A DNA stretch of 64,000 nucleotides from Streptomyces sp. Q6 (GTDB taxonomy: Bacteria > Actinomycetota > Actinomycetes > Streptomycetales > Streptomycetaceae): assembly GCF_036967205.1 (NCBI RefSeq), contig NZ_CP146022.1:868001-932000 (forward strand). The letters run 5' to 3'. Made by a program: the position numbers and the translations under genes. Below are positions 35,922-46,800 of the stretch, piece by piece. The notes under the pieces are model-generated. The model was not told the DNA's origin and did no database searches. It saw nothing but the letters and a program-made list of their open reading frames with translations. Every line of letters starts with the position of its first letter. Positions within the stretch are counted from its first letter, which is position 1.

Positions 35922-38900
35922 TCACATCAGCCGCACGTAGTCCGCGAGGGACTTTCCGTGCACCTTCCGCACCGGCGCGGTCACTTGGTCCGTCATGGAG
36001 TTCTGCCGGAGGTAGTTCTCCACGACCCAGGCCAGGTCACGGGCGTCGACGGTGCCGTTGTGGTCGATGTCGGCGGCCCGGTCCGCGGTGCCGCGCGCGG
36101 CATGGACGAGGGCCGCGTCCCGTACGTCGATGACGTCGTCGCCGTTGACGTCTCCGGCGACCAGCGCGGCCTCGGAGTGGGCGACGGTGCCCGCGAGGCC
36201 GCCGTCGACGTGGGCCGCCAGGTCGATGTCCTCGCTCCAGGTGAAGTGGCCGGGGACCTTGACGGTGAAGCGGTACGGCTTCCCGGACGGTGCGAGGGAA
36301 TCGGCCCCCATCCGGGCCGCCGTGTCGGCGGTCAGCGTGTGCCGGGTGCCGTCCGGAGCGGTGAGGCTCGCCTCGATGCCGTCGGCGCTGTAGTCGCGGG
36401 CCGTGTCGAAGGCCGAGCCCTTGGTCAGCAGGGCCTGCGCGGCGGGGCGCGCGCTGAAGGAGGAGGTGGCGTTCAACTTCCGTACGCCGCCGTAGAACTG
36501 GATGTTCAGGGGCACCTTCACCCCGGCGGTGTCGACGGCGGAGGTGGTGCCCGTGCCGAGACCCGCCGAGGCGGCCCAGACCCCCTCCTTCACCTTGTAC
36601 GTGACGGTGACGAGCGGCATGGCGTCCGCCGTGAGTCCGTCGGTGTCACCGACGTCGAAGGAGAGCGTCGTCGACGAGGAGGACCCGGCCGACACGTCGG
36701 TGGAGCGGATCGCGGACGGGTCGTGGGCGGCGAGTTCGGCGGTGGGTTCGACGGCGACGACGTCCAGGTTGCGGTCGTCGTAGCGGATCTGCGACGAGAA
36801 GCTCTTCCAGTGCTTCAGGTCGTGCGCGGTCAGGGTGTACGTCACCGTGTCGCCCGCGCGGGCCTGCGCCGTGCTCGCGTCCCCGACGACGTACGCCTTG
36901 TCGTCCGCGATCAGGTTGATGGACCGCACGGCGCCGATGTTGCCCGCGGCGTCGGTGGGCCACAGCTTCACGTAGTTGGTGGGCGGCCCCTTGGGCAGGG
37001 CGATGGAGGTGCTCACCCTGCCCTGTGCGTCGGGCCGGGTGCTGCCGTTGGGGGCCAGGGGGCTGTAGAGGGAGTAGTAGAGGACGTTGTCGTCCTGGCC
37101 GATGTCGAGGCCCGCGGCGCGGATCGCGTCGGTCTCGGAGTCCTTGAGGGTGCCGGCGACGGCGAACGACGTGGCGTCGGCGGGGCGTTCGACGACCGTG
37201 GGGTGGGCGGGGTCGGCCGCCCCGTAGGCGTCCTCGTACGACGGGGTGTGCTCGTCGACGTAGATGTCGCGCAGTGCGGTGTCGGTGTGGCCGAAGCCGT
37301 CGGTGCCGACGATCCGCAGCTTGTAGTGGCCGTCCTCGACCCAGCGGCCGCGCGGGTCGAGAGGCATGTCGTCGCGCCCGGTGAACGGCAGGTACCAGCC
37401 GCCTACGGTGGCCGGGCCGTACAGGACGCCCTCGGTCAGGCCGACGGTGCCGACGCCGCCGATGTAGCCGAGGTCCTTGCCGTCGGCGTCGGCGAGGAAC
37501 ACGTCGACGCTGCGCAGTTGTCCGGCCATCCGCAGGTCGAAGGTGACCGCGCCGCCGCCGACGGAGCCTTCGTCGGAGGCCCGGCCCGTCGACATGACCG
37601 GCTTGGTCATGTCGATCTCGGCGAACCCGGACTTCCCGACGCGCAGTCCGAAGGGGACGCGCAGCACGTGAAGTGCCGTGCCCTTGGCGGGGGTCAGGGT
37701 GACGACACCCTCGTAGTAGGCGGCGGGAGCGTCGTCGGGGACGTGCAGGGCGGTGCGTACGGTGGCCTTCCCGTGGGCGCCGACGGTCACGGTGTCCCGG
37801 TCGGGCGTCAGGCGGATCCCGGCGGCCCGCGCGTCGCCGGAGGAGCCGGAGCCGCGCGTGAAAGCGACGTCGACCGAGTAACGGGCAGGCGCCGCGGCCT
37901 TGTTGGTCAGAAGCAGACGGCGCCGGAGATCCGTGGTCTCACCCACGGGCAGCAGCCCGAGGTCCAACGCGCCGGTCCGCTGGTCGAGTTCGCCGAACGT
38001 GCCGTCGTCCTCGGTGATCGGGGTGGTCGCCGGGACGGTGAGCGCGGTCGTGGTGTGCACGGCGTCGTAGGCGTCGACGGCACCGGCGCCCGCCTCGAAC
38101 ACGCTGACGTCGCCGGGGAGCGGGCGCGCGGTGTTCATGAGGGCCGTCTTGATGTCGTCCGGGGTGCGGTCCGGGTCGTCCTGGAGCATCAGGGCGGCGA
38201 CGCCCGCGACGTACGGGGTGGCCATCGAGGTGCCGCTGAGCCGGGCGTAGGCGTACGTGTAGTCGTCGCTTCCGGGGGTGACGGTGTCGGCGGGCACGGA
38301 GGACAGGATGCTGACGCCGGGGGCGGTGATCTCGGGCTTGATGGCGCCGGTGCCGTAGACCGGGCCGCGCGAGCTGAAGTCGGCGAGGCCTTCGCCGCCG
38401 AGCCGGAAGGTGCCCGCTGTGGTGAAGGTGACGTGTCCGGTGAGGGCCGGTCCGTCGGCGGCGCTCACGGAGAAGGTGGGGACGTAGGCGGCGCTCTCGC
38501 CGAGGTAGTACGGGATGTGGCCCTCGTCGGCGTCGTCGTTGACGAGCAGCACGGCGGCCGCGCCCTTGGTCTTCGCGCGGCGCACCTTCTCGTCGAGGGG
38601 GACGGCTCCCCGTACGATCCTGACGGCCTTGCCGGTCACGTCCTTGCCGGTGTATCCGGCGGCGGTGCCGGTGGCGACGTCGACCACGTCGAGGCCGGCG
38701 CCGTCGGTGAGCTGGTCGAGGCCGTCGCCGTACGGCTGGGCGAGCAGCCGGCCCTCGACGCCGGAGCCGCCCGCGGTGAGCGTGTACGACGGCAGGGTCA
38801 GCGGCGCGTCGTGGGCGCCGACGGTGAGGGGCAGGGCGGCGGCGCCCGGCGTGCCCAGGGTCTTCGCGTCGGGGCCGCTGTTCCCGGCGGCGATGACGGT

Positions 38901-39995
38901 GGTGATCCCGGCGAGGACGAGGTTGTCGGCGGCGACGGCCTGCGGGGTGAGCGGGTCGTTCAGGGTCGCGCCGAGCGACATGTTGACGACGTCCATGCCG
39001 TCCTTCGCCGCGCGGTCCATCGCGGCGAGGATGTCGCTGGTGTACCCCATGCCGTACGGGCCGAGCGCCCGGTACGCGTAGACGGAGGCGCCCGGGGCGA
39101 CGCCGTGCGCGGCGCGCTCCGTGCCGCTGTCGCCCCGTCCGGCGACGATGCCCGCGACGTGGGTGCCGTGCTCGGTGTAGTAGGGGGAGCCGTAGTTGGT
39201 CTCCGCCTTGCCGGACGCCTTCCAGTCGGCGTACGTGGTCTCCATCGGATCGTCGTCGTCGTCCACGAAGTCGTGGCCGCCGGCGTAGGCCGCCTTCAGG
39301 TCAGGGTGCCGGTAGTCGATGCCGGTGTCGATGATGCCGACCTTGACGCCCTTGCCGGTGAGGCCCTCGTCGTGCAGGCGGGCGAGACCTTGGGCGTCGG
39401 CATTCTCCTTTTCCGTGGCGGGAGTTGAGGGTGCCTCGGTCGTGGCGGTGGCCTTGACCTCGGTGTCGGGCCAGACCGCCGTCACGCCGTCCTGGTCGAG
39501 GAGGTCGGCGACGCGATTTCCGGGCAGCCGCACGTTCACCCCGTCGAAGCTGTGGGTGTAGGCGCGGCGCACCGTGGCGTCCTGCGCGCCCATCATGGCG
39601 TGGAGGCGTCCGCGGAACCGCTTCTGTGCCGTGCCCACGGCCGCTTCGGCGGCGTCCGCGCTCAGGCTGTGGCCGCGCGTGGCGGCGAGCAGTCGGGCCG
39701 TGCGGGCGGGCGGCGTGTCCAACTGCACGATGACGTCCACGGGTTGGGCGGACTTCAGCGCCTTCCGGTCCGTGACGTGCAGGCCCCCGAGGTTCAGGGA
39801 GGCCGTACGGTGCAGCGCCCGCAACTCCTGGTCGTCGAGCGAGGCGAGCACGTCGCGGGCGCTCGCCGCGGACGCGTTCGGGGCGGCCGGGGCGGCTGGT
39901 GCGGCTGTCGCTGAGGGCGCCGCCCCGGCGAGCAGGGCGAGGACGGTGACCGCGATCGCAAGGGTGGGGCGCCCGCGTCCGGGAACGTGCCGCAT
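35922..39995 (-). CDS. Secreted S8 peptidase with PA, cohesin-like and dockerin-like modules
   Basis: A 1357-residue secreted protease. Signal peptide 1-32; inhibitor-I9-like prodomain about 85-180 ('VDVIVQLDTPPARTARL'); S8 catalytic domain with Asp223 ('GIIDTGIDYRHPDL'), His276 ('YTEHGTHVAGIVAG') and Ser590 ('LSGTSMATPYVAG'). A protease-associated (PA) domain is inserted at about 400-490. A beta-rich middle follows. A cohesin-like segment ('ARAGDTVTYTLTAHDLKHW', about 1040-1160) and a dockerin-like pair of Ca-binding repeats ('GDVNGDDVIDVRDAALV' and 'ADIDHNGTVDARDLAWV', about 1270-1325) end the protein. Dockerins normally bind cohesins in cellulosomes; both on one actinobacterial protease is odd. 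ATG 39995 is supported by the signal peptide. Confidence 0.88.
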   Translation of the reverse strand: MRHVPGRGRPTLAIAVTVLALLAGAAPSATAAPAAPAAPNASAASARDVLASLDDQELRALHRTASLNLGGLHVTDRKALKSAQPVDVIVQLDTPPARTARLLAATRGHSLSADAAEAAVGTAQKRFRGRLHAMMGAQDATVRRAYTHSFDGVNVRLPGNRVADLLDQDGVTAVWPDTEVKATATTEAPSTPATEKENADAQGLARLHDEGLTGKGVKVGIIDTGIDYRHPDLKAAYAGGHDFVDDDDDPMETTYADWKASGKAETNYGSPYYTEHGTHVAGIVAGRGDSGTERAAHGVAPGASVYAYRALGPYGMGYTSDILAAMDRAAKDGMDVVNMSLGATLNDPLTPQAVAADNLVLAGITTVIAAGNSGPDAKTLGTPGAAALPLTVGAHDAPLTLPSYTLTAGGSGVEGRLLAQPYGDGLDQLTDGAGLDVVDVATGTAAGYTGKDVTGKAVRIVRGAVPLDEKVRRAKTKGAAAVLLVNDDADEGHIPYYLGESAAYVPTFSVSAADGPALTGHVTFTTAGTFRLGGEGLADFSSRGPVYGTGAIKPEITAPGVSILSSVPADTVTPGSDDYTYAYARLSGTSMATPYVAGVAALMLQDDPDRTPDDIKTALMNTARPLPGDVSVFEAGAGAVDAYDAVHTTTALTVPATTPITEDDGTFGELDQRTGALDLGLLPVGETTDLRRRLLLTNKAAAPARYSVDVAFTRGSGSSGDARAAGIRLTPDRDTVTVGAHGKATVRTALHVPDDAPAAYYEGVVTLTPAKGTALHVLRVPFGLRVGKSGFAEIDMTKPVMSTGRASDEGSVGGGAVTFDLRMAGQLRSVDVFLADADGKDLGYIGGVGTVGLTEGVLYGPATVGGWYLPFTGRDDMPLDPRGRWVEDGHYKLRIVGTDGFGHTDTALRDIYVDEHTPSYEDAYGAADPAHPTVVERPADATSFAVAGTLKDSETDAIRAAGLDIGQDDNVLYYSLYSPLAPNGSTRPDAQGRVSTSIALPKGPPTNYVKLWPTDAAGNIGAVRSINLIADDKAYVVGDASTAQARAGDTVTYTLTAHDLKHWKSFSSQIRYDDRNLDVVAVEPTAELAAHDPSAIRSTDVSAGSSSSTTLSFDVGDTDGLTADAMPLVTVTYKVKEGVWAASAGLGTGTTSAVDTAGVKVPLNIQFYGGVRKLNATSSFSARPAAQALLTKGSAFDTARDYSADGIEASLTAPDGTRHTLTADTAARMGADSLAPSGKPYRFTVKVPGHFTWSEDIDLAAHVDGGLAGTVAHSEAALVAGDVNGDDVIDVRDAALVHAARGTADRAADIDHNGTVDARDLAWVVENYLRQNSMTDQVTAPVRKVHGKSLADYVRLM

Positions 39996-40526
39996 GATTC
40001 CTTCTCCGCTCTGCTGCTCCGCTGCCGACGAATCGAACGATCATGAGCTCGGGGGCTGTTGGGGTGGAAGGGATGAGGCTGGCGGGATTACGACGTGTCG
40101 GCAATACGACGCGGCGACGGGTCGGCGCGGGTGGTGCGCACGGCCACGCCGGTCCTCTTCGTCCGCACGACCCGGCGACAGGTCGGCGCGGGTCAGGGAC
40201 GGGCGTCACGCCGGCCCTCTTCGTCCGTACGACGCGGCGACGGTCGGTCCCGGTGGTGCGCGCGGGCCACGCCGGCCCTCTTCGTCCGCACGACGCGGCA
40301 ACGGTCCGTCCCGGTGGTGCACGCGGGCCACGCCGATCCTCTTCGTCCGTCCAACGCGGCGACGGTCGGTCCGGGGCAGGGACGGGCGTCACGGCGGCGC
40401 TCTCCGCCGCCCCCTGGCAACAATGCGTCGTGTCGTCAAGTCGCCACCGCTCAGGCCGCTTTGACCGGCGGCACGCTGTCAACATCGGCCGGGTCGTTCC
40501 CCTGCGAGCACCGGGAGACCCCCTCC
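39996..40526. other. Divergent promoter region with tandem repeats
   Basis: The 531 bp between two divergent protease genes must hold both promoters. Most of it is taken by the five-copy 61-bp repeat at 40106-40410. I found no clear -35/-10 pair. The plus-strand gene has a ribosome site just before 40527. Confidence 0.55.
40106..40410. repeat. Five tandem repeats of about 61 bp
   Basis: Units begin at 40106, 40167, 40229, 40290 and 40351 (periods 61, 62, 61, 61). Each starts near ACGACGCGGCGAC and contains CACGCCGG and CTCTTCGTCCG. Copies 1-4 are most alike, copy 5 diverges at its end. The period is not a multiple of three and frames through it give unnatural proteins, so it is not coding. 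Confidence 0.9.
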
Positions 40527-43500
40527 GTGCATCCGAGACCCGCCGCAACCGCGGCCGCCCTCGCGGCCGTCGCCGCGTTCCTGCCCGCCACCGCCGTCCA
40601 CGCGACGGCCGCCGCCGACCGGGCCCCCGCGTCGGCCCGCGCCCCGATCACGACGGCCGGTGTGCCGCTGCCCACCGGTGACACGGTGACGGTGGAGCGG
40701 CGTGGCGACACCGTCCGTTCCGCCACCGTCACCCCCGCGCCGGGCCGTTCGGGCCAGAGCTTCAGCATCACCACGCTGCCCTCCGGGCATGTCAGCGTCG
40801 TCCCCGCCGACGCCGAACCGCTCCTCGCCGCGGGCCGGATCGACCCGCGCCTGTTCGACGTCCAGGAGTTGCTGGACGCCGGGTACGGCACGAAGGGGCG
40901 CGCCGCGAAGCGCACCGTCGCCATGCTCGTGCAGCACGGCAAGGGCGCCGCCGCCGGACGCGAGGCCCGCAACGCCGCCGGTGACGCCGCGCACCCGGGG
41001 CGCACCCTGTCCCGGCTCGGCGTGACCGCCCTCTCGCCCGGCAGCCGCGCCGACGCCGCCACCACCTGGCGGCACCTCACCGCGACCGGCCACGGCCGCA
41101 CCCTCGCGGGCGGCGTCCGGAAGGTGTGGCTCGACGCCGGCATGCGTGTGGCGCTGGACAAGAGCGTGCCGCAGATCAACGCCCCGCAGGCGTGGCGGGA
41201 CGGCTACACCGGCAAGGGCGTCACCGTCGCCGTCCTCGACACCGGCTACGACTCCGACCACCCGGACCTGGCGGGCCGCGTCAGCGTCTCGGCGGACTTC
41301 ACCGGAGCCGGCAGCGCGGAGGACGACAACGGCCACGGCACGCACGTGGCCTCCACCATCGCGGGCGTCGACAGCACGTACCGCGGTGTCGCGCCCGACG
41401 CGTCACTGGCCGTCGGCAAGGTCTGCGACAGCAGCGGCAACTGCAAGACGTCCGCCGTCCTCGCGGGCATCGACTGGGCCGTGAACACCGTGCACGCCAA
41501 GGTCGTCAGCATGAGCCTCGGCGGTCCCGCCGACGAGACGGACCCGGCGATCGCCGTCATCAACGAGCTGTCGAAGAGCACAGGGACACTGTTCGTCGTC
41601 GCGGCCGGCAACGACGGCGAGTCGGGTACCGCCACCGTCGGCGCCCCGGCCATCGCGGACTCCGCCCTCGCCGTCGGCGCGGTCGACTCCGACGACGCGC
41701 TGGCCGCCTTCTCCAGCCGTGGTCCCCGCCCCTCCGACAACGCCGTCAAGCCCGACATCACCGCCCCCGGCGTGAGCATCGTCGCGGCGAAGCTGGGCGG
41801 CGGCCACACCGCCAAGAGCGGTACGTCGATGGCGACTCCGCATGTGTCCGGTGCCGCGGCGCTGCTCGCGCAGGCGCACCCCGACTGGAGCGGCGAACAG
41901 CTGAAGACGGCGCTGATGACCAGCGCCGACCCGACCGCGGGTCTCTCCCCGTACCAGCAGGGAACGGGCCGGGTCGACGCGGGCCGTGCCGTGGAGCAGA
42001 AGGTCCTCGCCTCTCCGCCCAACCTGACGACGACCGCGGGCTGGGCGGACACGGCGGGCAAGGACACCGAGCACACCGTCACCTTCACCAACACCGGTGA
42101 CGAGGAGACGACGCTCGACCTGGCGATCGGCACGCCGCTGTCGCCGAAGGCCCAGCCGGGCAACGCCGCGCAGTTCTCGGTCGACCGGGACTCCGTCACC
42201 GTGCCCGCGCACGGCACCGCGACCGCGCAGGTCACCGCCCGCGCCTCGCTGCTGCCGCACGGCCCCTGGTCCGCGATCCTCACCGCCTCGCACGCCGGAA
42301 CCCCGGTGACCCGTACCGTCCTCGGCGTCAACAGCCCGCTCCCCACGCACCAGGTGACGGTCCGCGCGATCCAGCGCGACGGCGCCGCCGCCACCGGCAC
42401 CGCGCTGCTGGTGAACCGCTGGACCGGCGACCGCTACCCGGTGCGCCTGACCGGGGGCACCGGCACGGCGTCCGTGCCCGAGGCGCAGTACTGGATCGGC
42501 ATGACCATCTCCTCCGGTGCCGGCACCGAGCGGACCACCACGATGGCCGCCGCGACCGTGACGCCGCTGGCGGACACCTCGGTCGACCTGGACGCGCGCG
42601 ACGGCGTCCCGGTCGGCGCCGACGTCCACGACGACAGGGCCGCGGCCACGGCCGTGCAGGCGGCACTCGCCGTCCCTGCCGGCGAGGGCGTCTACACGAT
42701 GAGCGCGGTGACGACCGGTGCGAACGCGGGCCGCTCGCTCTACGCGGTCCCGTTCGACGCACAGGGCACAAACGACGCCACGTACCGGACGTTCGCCGTG
42801 CTCGCGGCCGAGGGCGCCTCGTCGTCCGCGCCGAGCCCATTCTTCTACCACGTGGCCCGGACCTGGACCGGCGGCGTCCCCTCCGACCCGTCCGTCTCGG
42901 TGCGCCGCGCGGACCTGACGGACGTGCGCGTCGGTTTCCACGCCCAGGGCGCGCCCGCGGCGGGCACCGCCGGGGCCGCGCCGGACCACGCGTCGCTGCT
43001 GCCGGTCTTCATCGACCAGTCGGTCCGCTTCCCGACGACCGTCCACGACTACCGCACGACCGGCGACTGGCTCGACCGGGTCACGATCGCCGGGCGTCAG
43101 TCGCTCGCCACCGCGTCGCGGGCGTTCGGCCCGAAGGCGCTCGACCGTCTCGACTTCGCCGCCGCGGTGATCGGCCCGGCCCTGCCGTCCGCGCCCCTGC
43201 GCCGCACGGGCAACACGATGGCGTGGACCGGGAGTTCGTGGTTCGTCGACGGTGACGGCAGCCGCGGCGGCACCGACTGGGGCGCCACCGGCACCCTCGC
43301 CCTCACCGCCGACGGCGCGCCGGTGAGTTCGTGGAACGCGGTCGGCTCCGGCAAGACGCTGACCGTCCCCGCAGGCAGCCGCCGCTACACGCTCAGCGCC
43401 GACCTCACCCGCGCCCAGTCCTACGCCGCGCTGTCCACCCGGGTGCGGTCGGTGTGGGGCTTCGACTCCGCCGCGGACGACGGCTCGGGCACGGTCCTGC

Positions 43501-43847
43501 CGCTCATGGCCGTCCGGCTGACCCCGCGCGACCTGGACGCGTCCGGTTCCGCGGCACCGGGTGCGACGACCCGCGTCGACCTCGCGGTGCGGCGGGCGCC
43601 CGGCGCCGCCGAGGCCACCGTCGGCCGCACCCGGCTCGACGTCAGCTGGGACGACGGCGCGACCTGGACGTCCGTCACCGTCAAGGCCGACGCCACGGGA
43701 CCCGGTGAGCACGCCGACCTGACCCCGCCGGCCGGCGCGTCCTTCGCCACGCTGCGCGCCGAGGTCTCGGCGAGCGACGGCAGCACGGTGACGCAGACGA
43801 TCACCCGCGCCTTCGGTGTCGCGCCGAGCACCTCGACCACGCCATGA
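40527..43847 (+). CDS. Large secreted S8 peptidase
   Basis: A 1106-residue protein starting with GTG 40527 (GGGAG 7 nt upstream); the long upstream extension in the same frame is repeat-derived and unnatural. Signal peptide about 1-31 ('LAAVAAFLPATAVHA'). The prodomain contains 'LLAAGRIDPRLFDVQELL', shared with the frameshifted protease at 30280. The S8 domain shows Asp in 'VAVLDTGYDSDHPDL', His in 'NGHGTHVASTIAG' and Ser in 'SGTSMATPHVSGAAALL' (near 41825). About 600 residues of beta-rich sequence follow with no recognised domain. It is 38 bp upstream of the next protease gene, so the two probably form an operon. Confidence 0.87.
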   Translation: MHPRPAATAAALAAVAAFLPATAVHATAAADRAPASARAPITTAGVPLPTGDTVTVERRGDTVRSATVTPAPGRSGQSFSITTLPSGHVSVVPADAEPLLAAGRIDPRLFDVQELLDAGYGTKGRAAKRTVAMLVQHGKGAAAGREARNAAGDAAHPGRTLSRLGVTALSPGSRADAATTWRHLTATGHGRTLAGGVRKVWLDAGMRVALDKSVPQINAPQAWRDGYTGKGVTVAVLDTGYDSDHPDLAGRVSVSADFTGAGSAEDDNGHGTHVASTIAGVDSTYRGVAPDASLAVGKVCDSSGNCKTSAVLAGIDWAVNTVHAKVVSMSLGGPADETDPAIAVINELSKSTGTLFVVAAGNDGESGTATVGAPAIADSALAVGAVDSDDALAAFSSRGPRPSDNAVKPDITAPGVSIVAAKLGGGHTAKSGTSMATPHVSGAAALLAQAHPDWSGEQLKTALMTSADPTAGLSPYQQGTGRVDAGRAVEQKVLASPPNLTTTAGWADTAGKDTEHTVTFTNTGDEETTLDLAIGTPLSPKAQPGNAAQFSVDRDSVTVPAHGTATAQVTARASLLPHGPWSAILTASHAGTPVTRTVLGVNSPLPTHQVTVRAIQRDGAAATGTALLVNRWTGDRYPVRLTGGTGTASVPEAQYWIGMTISSGAGTERTTTMAAATVTPLADTSVDLDARDGVPVGADVHDDRAAATAVQAALAVPAGEGVYTMSAVTTGANAGRSLYAVPFDAQGTNDATYRTFAVLAAEGASSSAPSPFFYHVARTWTGGVPSDPSVSVRRADLTDVRVGFHAQGAPAAGTAGAAPDHASLLPVFIDQSVRFPTTVHDYRTTGDWLDRVTIAGRQSLATASRAFGPKALDRLDFAAAVIGPALPSAPLRRTGNTMAWTGSSWFVDGDGSRGGTDWGATGTLALTADGAPVSSWNAVGSGKTLTVPAGSRRYTLSADLTRAQSYAALSTRVRSVWGFDSAADDGSGTVLPLMAVRLTPRDLDASGSAAPGATTRVDLAVRRAPGAAEATVGRTRLDVSWDDGATWTSVTVKADATGPGEHADLTPPAGASFATLRAEVSASDGSTVTQTITRAFGVAPSTSTTP

Positions 43848-43885
43848 CCCCACCGCATCCCCGCCAGACACGCGAAAGGGCACCC

Positions 43886-46800
43886 ATGTCCCGTTCCATC
43901 CCGCGCCCCGGGCGCCGGTGGGCCGCCGCCGCGCTCGCGGCCGGCCTGACCGGCTCCCTGCTGAGTCTCGTGGCACCGCCGGCCCAGGCGGCCGCCGTGC
44001 CGCACCCGCTCGGCACGGCCGTCACCGACTCCCCCAAGAAGACACCGCACACGAAGCACGACAAGCTCGGCACGCACGACCGCACACTGCTCCAGAAGGC
44101 CGAGAGCAAGAAGCGCAAGACCGTCACCGTGCTGCTCGCCACCGGCCAGGGCGACACCGCGGCGGTCCGCGAGAAGGTCGTCGAACTCGGCGGCCGCATA
44201 GGCGAGTTCACCGACAAGCTCGGCTACGTGCGGGCCACCGTCCCCACCGGCAAGGTCACCGCGCTGACCGCCCTCTCCTCCGTACGCGCCCTCGACCTGA
44301 GCGAGACGTACAAGATCCCCGACCCGTCGCCGGTCGCCGCGAAGGACCGGAAGGCGGGGGCGTCCGACGGGGACACCCCGGCCGCGCCCGGCAAGGACAC
44401 CCCGGCCGACAATCCGTATCTGCCGACCGGGGAGACCGGCGCCACCGACTTCACCGCCGATCACCCCACCTGGGACGGCCGCGGTGTGACCATCGGCGTC
44501 CTGGACACGGGCGTCGACCCCTCGCACCCCGCGCTGCGGACCACGACCACGGGCGAGCCGAAGATCGCGGACTGGGTGACGGCGACCGATCCGGTCACCG
44601 ACCCCGACCCGACCTGGTTGCAGCTGAACCTGAAGGTGTCCGCCGTCAACGGCGCCTTCACGTACGGCGGCGTCACCTTCAAGACGCCCACTCCGTCCGG
44701 GAGTTACGAGTTCGCGTACTTCGACGAGGACGAGACCTGGGGCAGCGAGCTGGAGGGCGACGTCAACCGTGACGGCGACTACAAGGACCGCTTCGGCGTC
44801 CTGTACCGCGCGTCGGATCACACGGTGTGGGTCGACGCGGATCTCGACCACGCCTTCGGTGCCGGGGACGTCGTCGAGCCGTACGCGAAGAGCGGGAAGT
44901 GGGCGCGGTTCGGCACCGACGACCCGCGGACGCCGGTCGCCGAGTCGATGCCGTTCACCGTGGAGCACCGCGACGACGTGGACCTGTCCGCGCGCGGCGG
45001 CACCAGCGTCGGAAAGACGGCCGACTTCGTGAACATCGGCATCGTCTCCGGCGCGCACGCCACCCATGTGGCGGGCATCGCCGCGGGCCACGGCATGTTC
45101 GGCGGCACGATGAACGGCGCGGCGCCCGGCGCGCGGATCGTCTCCGAGCGGGTGTGTCTGTTCGCTTCGGGCTGTACCTCGTACGCGCTCGCCGAGGGCA
45201 TGATCGACGCCGTCGTGAACAAGGGCGTCGACGTGGTCAACCTGTCGATCGGCGGGCTGCCCGCCCTCAACGACGGCGCCAATGTGCGGGCCGTGCTCTA
45301 CAACCGCCTGATCGACAAGTACGGCGTGCAGATCGTCTCGTCGGCGGGCAACGACGGCCCCGGCATGAACACCGTCTCCGACCCGGGGGTCTCCGACAAG
45401 GTCCTCGCGGTCGGCGCCTCCGTCAGCAAGGACACCTGGTGGGCGGATTACGGCTCGCGGGTGTCGGCGCGGCAGGGCCTGTTCCCGTTCTCGGCGCGCG
45501 GTCCCCGCGAGGACGGCGGCATGAAGCCCGAGGTGGTCGCCCCGGGCGCCGCCGTGTCGTCGATCCCGACGTGGCTCGCGGGTGAGGGCGTGCCGCAGAC
45601 CGGCTACGAACTGCCCGCCGGATACGGCATGTTCAACGGGACGTCGATGGCGTCGCCGCAGGCCACGGGCGACGCCGCGCTGCTCCTCTCGGCGGCGCGC
45701 GCGACCGGCAGGAAGGTGTCCCCGGCGGCGCTGCGCACGGCGCTGACCGGTTCGGCCCGCTTCCTCGACGACGTGCCCGCGTACGCGCAGGGCGCCGGCC
45801 TCCTCGACGTACCGGCGGCGTGGAAGACGCTCGCGAAGGGCGCGGAACCCACGGCGTACTCCGTCGAGGCCCCCGTGTGCACCGCGCTCGCCGGGCTGCT
45901 CGCCACCCCGGGGACCGGCACGGGCATCCACAACCGGTGCGCGGCCGGCGACGGTGGACAGGAGCTCGGCAGGGCCCGTACCTACGACGTCCGGCTCACC
46001 GCCGACACCACCGGCACCGCCGAGCTGTCGTGGCTCGGCAACGACGGCACCTTCACCGCCCCGAAGAAGGTGCGGCTCACCGCGGGCGAACCCGCGACCG
46101 TCGCCGTCCGCGCGCTGGCCCGGTCGGCGGGCGCGCACTCGGCGCTGCTGCGCGTCGACGACCCGGACACGGCGGGCGTCGACCGGTACGTCCCGGTGAC
46201 CGTCGTGATCGGCGACACGCCCGACCGGCCGTCGTACGCGGTGTCCGGCGCGGGAAGCGTCGACCGCAACGCGACCCGGTCGGTCTTCGTCACCGTGCCC
46301 GAGGGCGCCGCGGCCGTCACGGTCGACCTGTCGCGGGTCGCCGACGGCAGCCAGACCCGGTTCCTCGCCGTCGACCCGCAGGGCATGCCCGTCGAGGACA
46401 CCGGGGCGGGCCGCTGTTACACGCACTACTCCGACACCGACGACTGCGACCCGAAGACGCGCACGTACGCGCGACCGATGCCCGGCGTCTGGGAGTTCGA
46501 GGTGGAGGCGCGCCGCACCTCGCCACGGCTGGAGAACCCGTACCGGCTGACCGCGACCGTGCTCGGGGCCACGTTCGACCCGGCGTCGTCGGTGATCGAC
46601 GAGAGCGCGGTGCACGCGCCGGCCGAGAAGGCGTTCACCGCCGTCAACCGGTTCGCGCCGGTGACCGCGCACGCCACGGGCGGCGCCCTCGGTGCCCTGT
46701 CGCAGGCCACACCGACCCTCACCGACCAGGCGATGACGGGCAAGACGGTGACGGTGCCGCGCGACGCGACGCGCCTGGAGGTGTCGATGGGACACGCGTC

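Noticed and set aside
35175-39428. 1417-codon plus-strand ORF opposite the S8 protease
   Set aside because: Antisense of a confirmed protease; Gly/Arg/Val-rich composition with no recognisable fold.
40106-40410. Possible CRISPR array
   Set aside because: The repeats are contiguous 61-bp units without unique spacers, and no cas genes are near.
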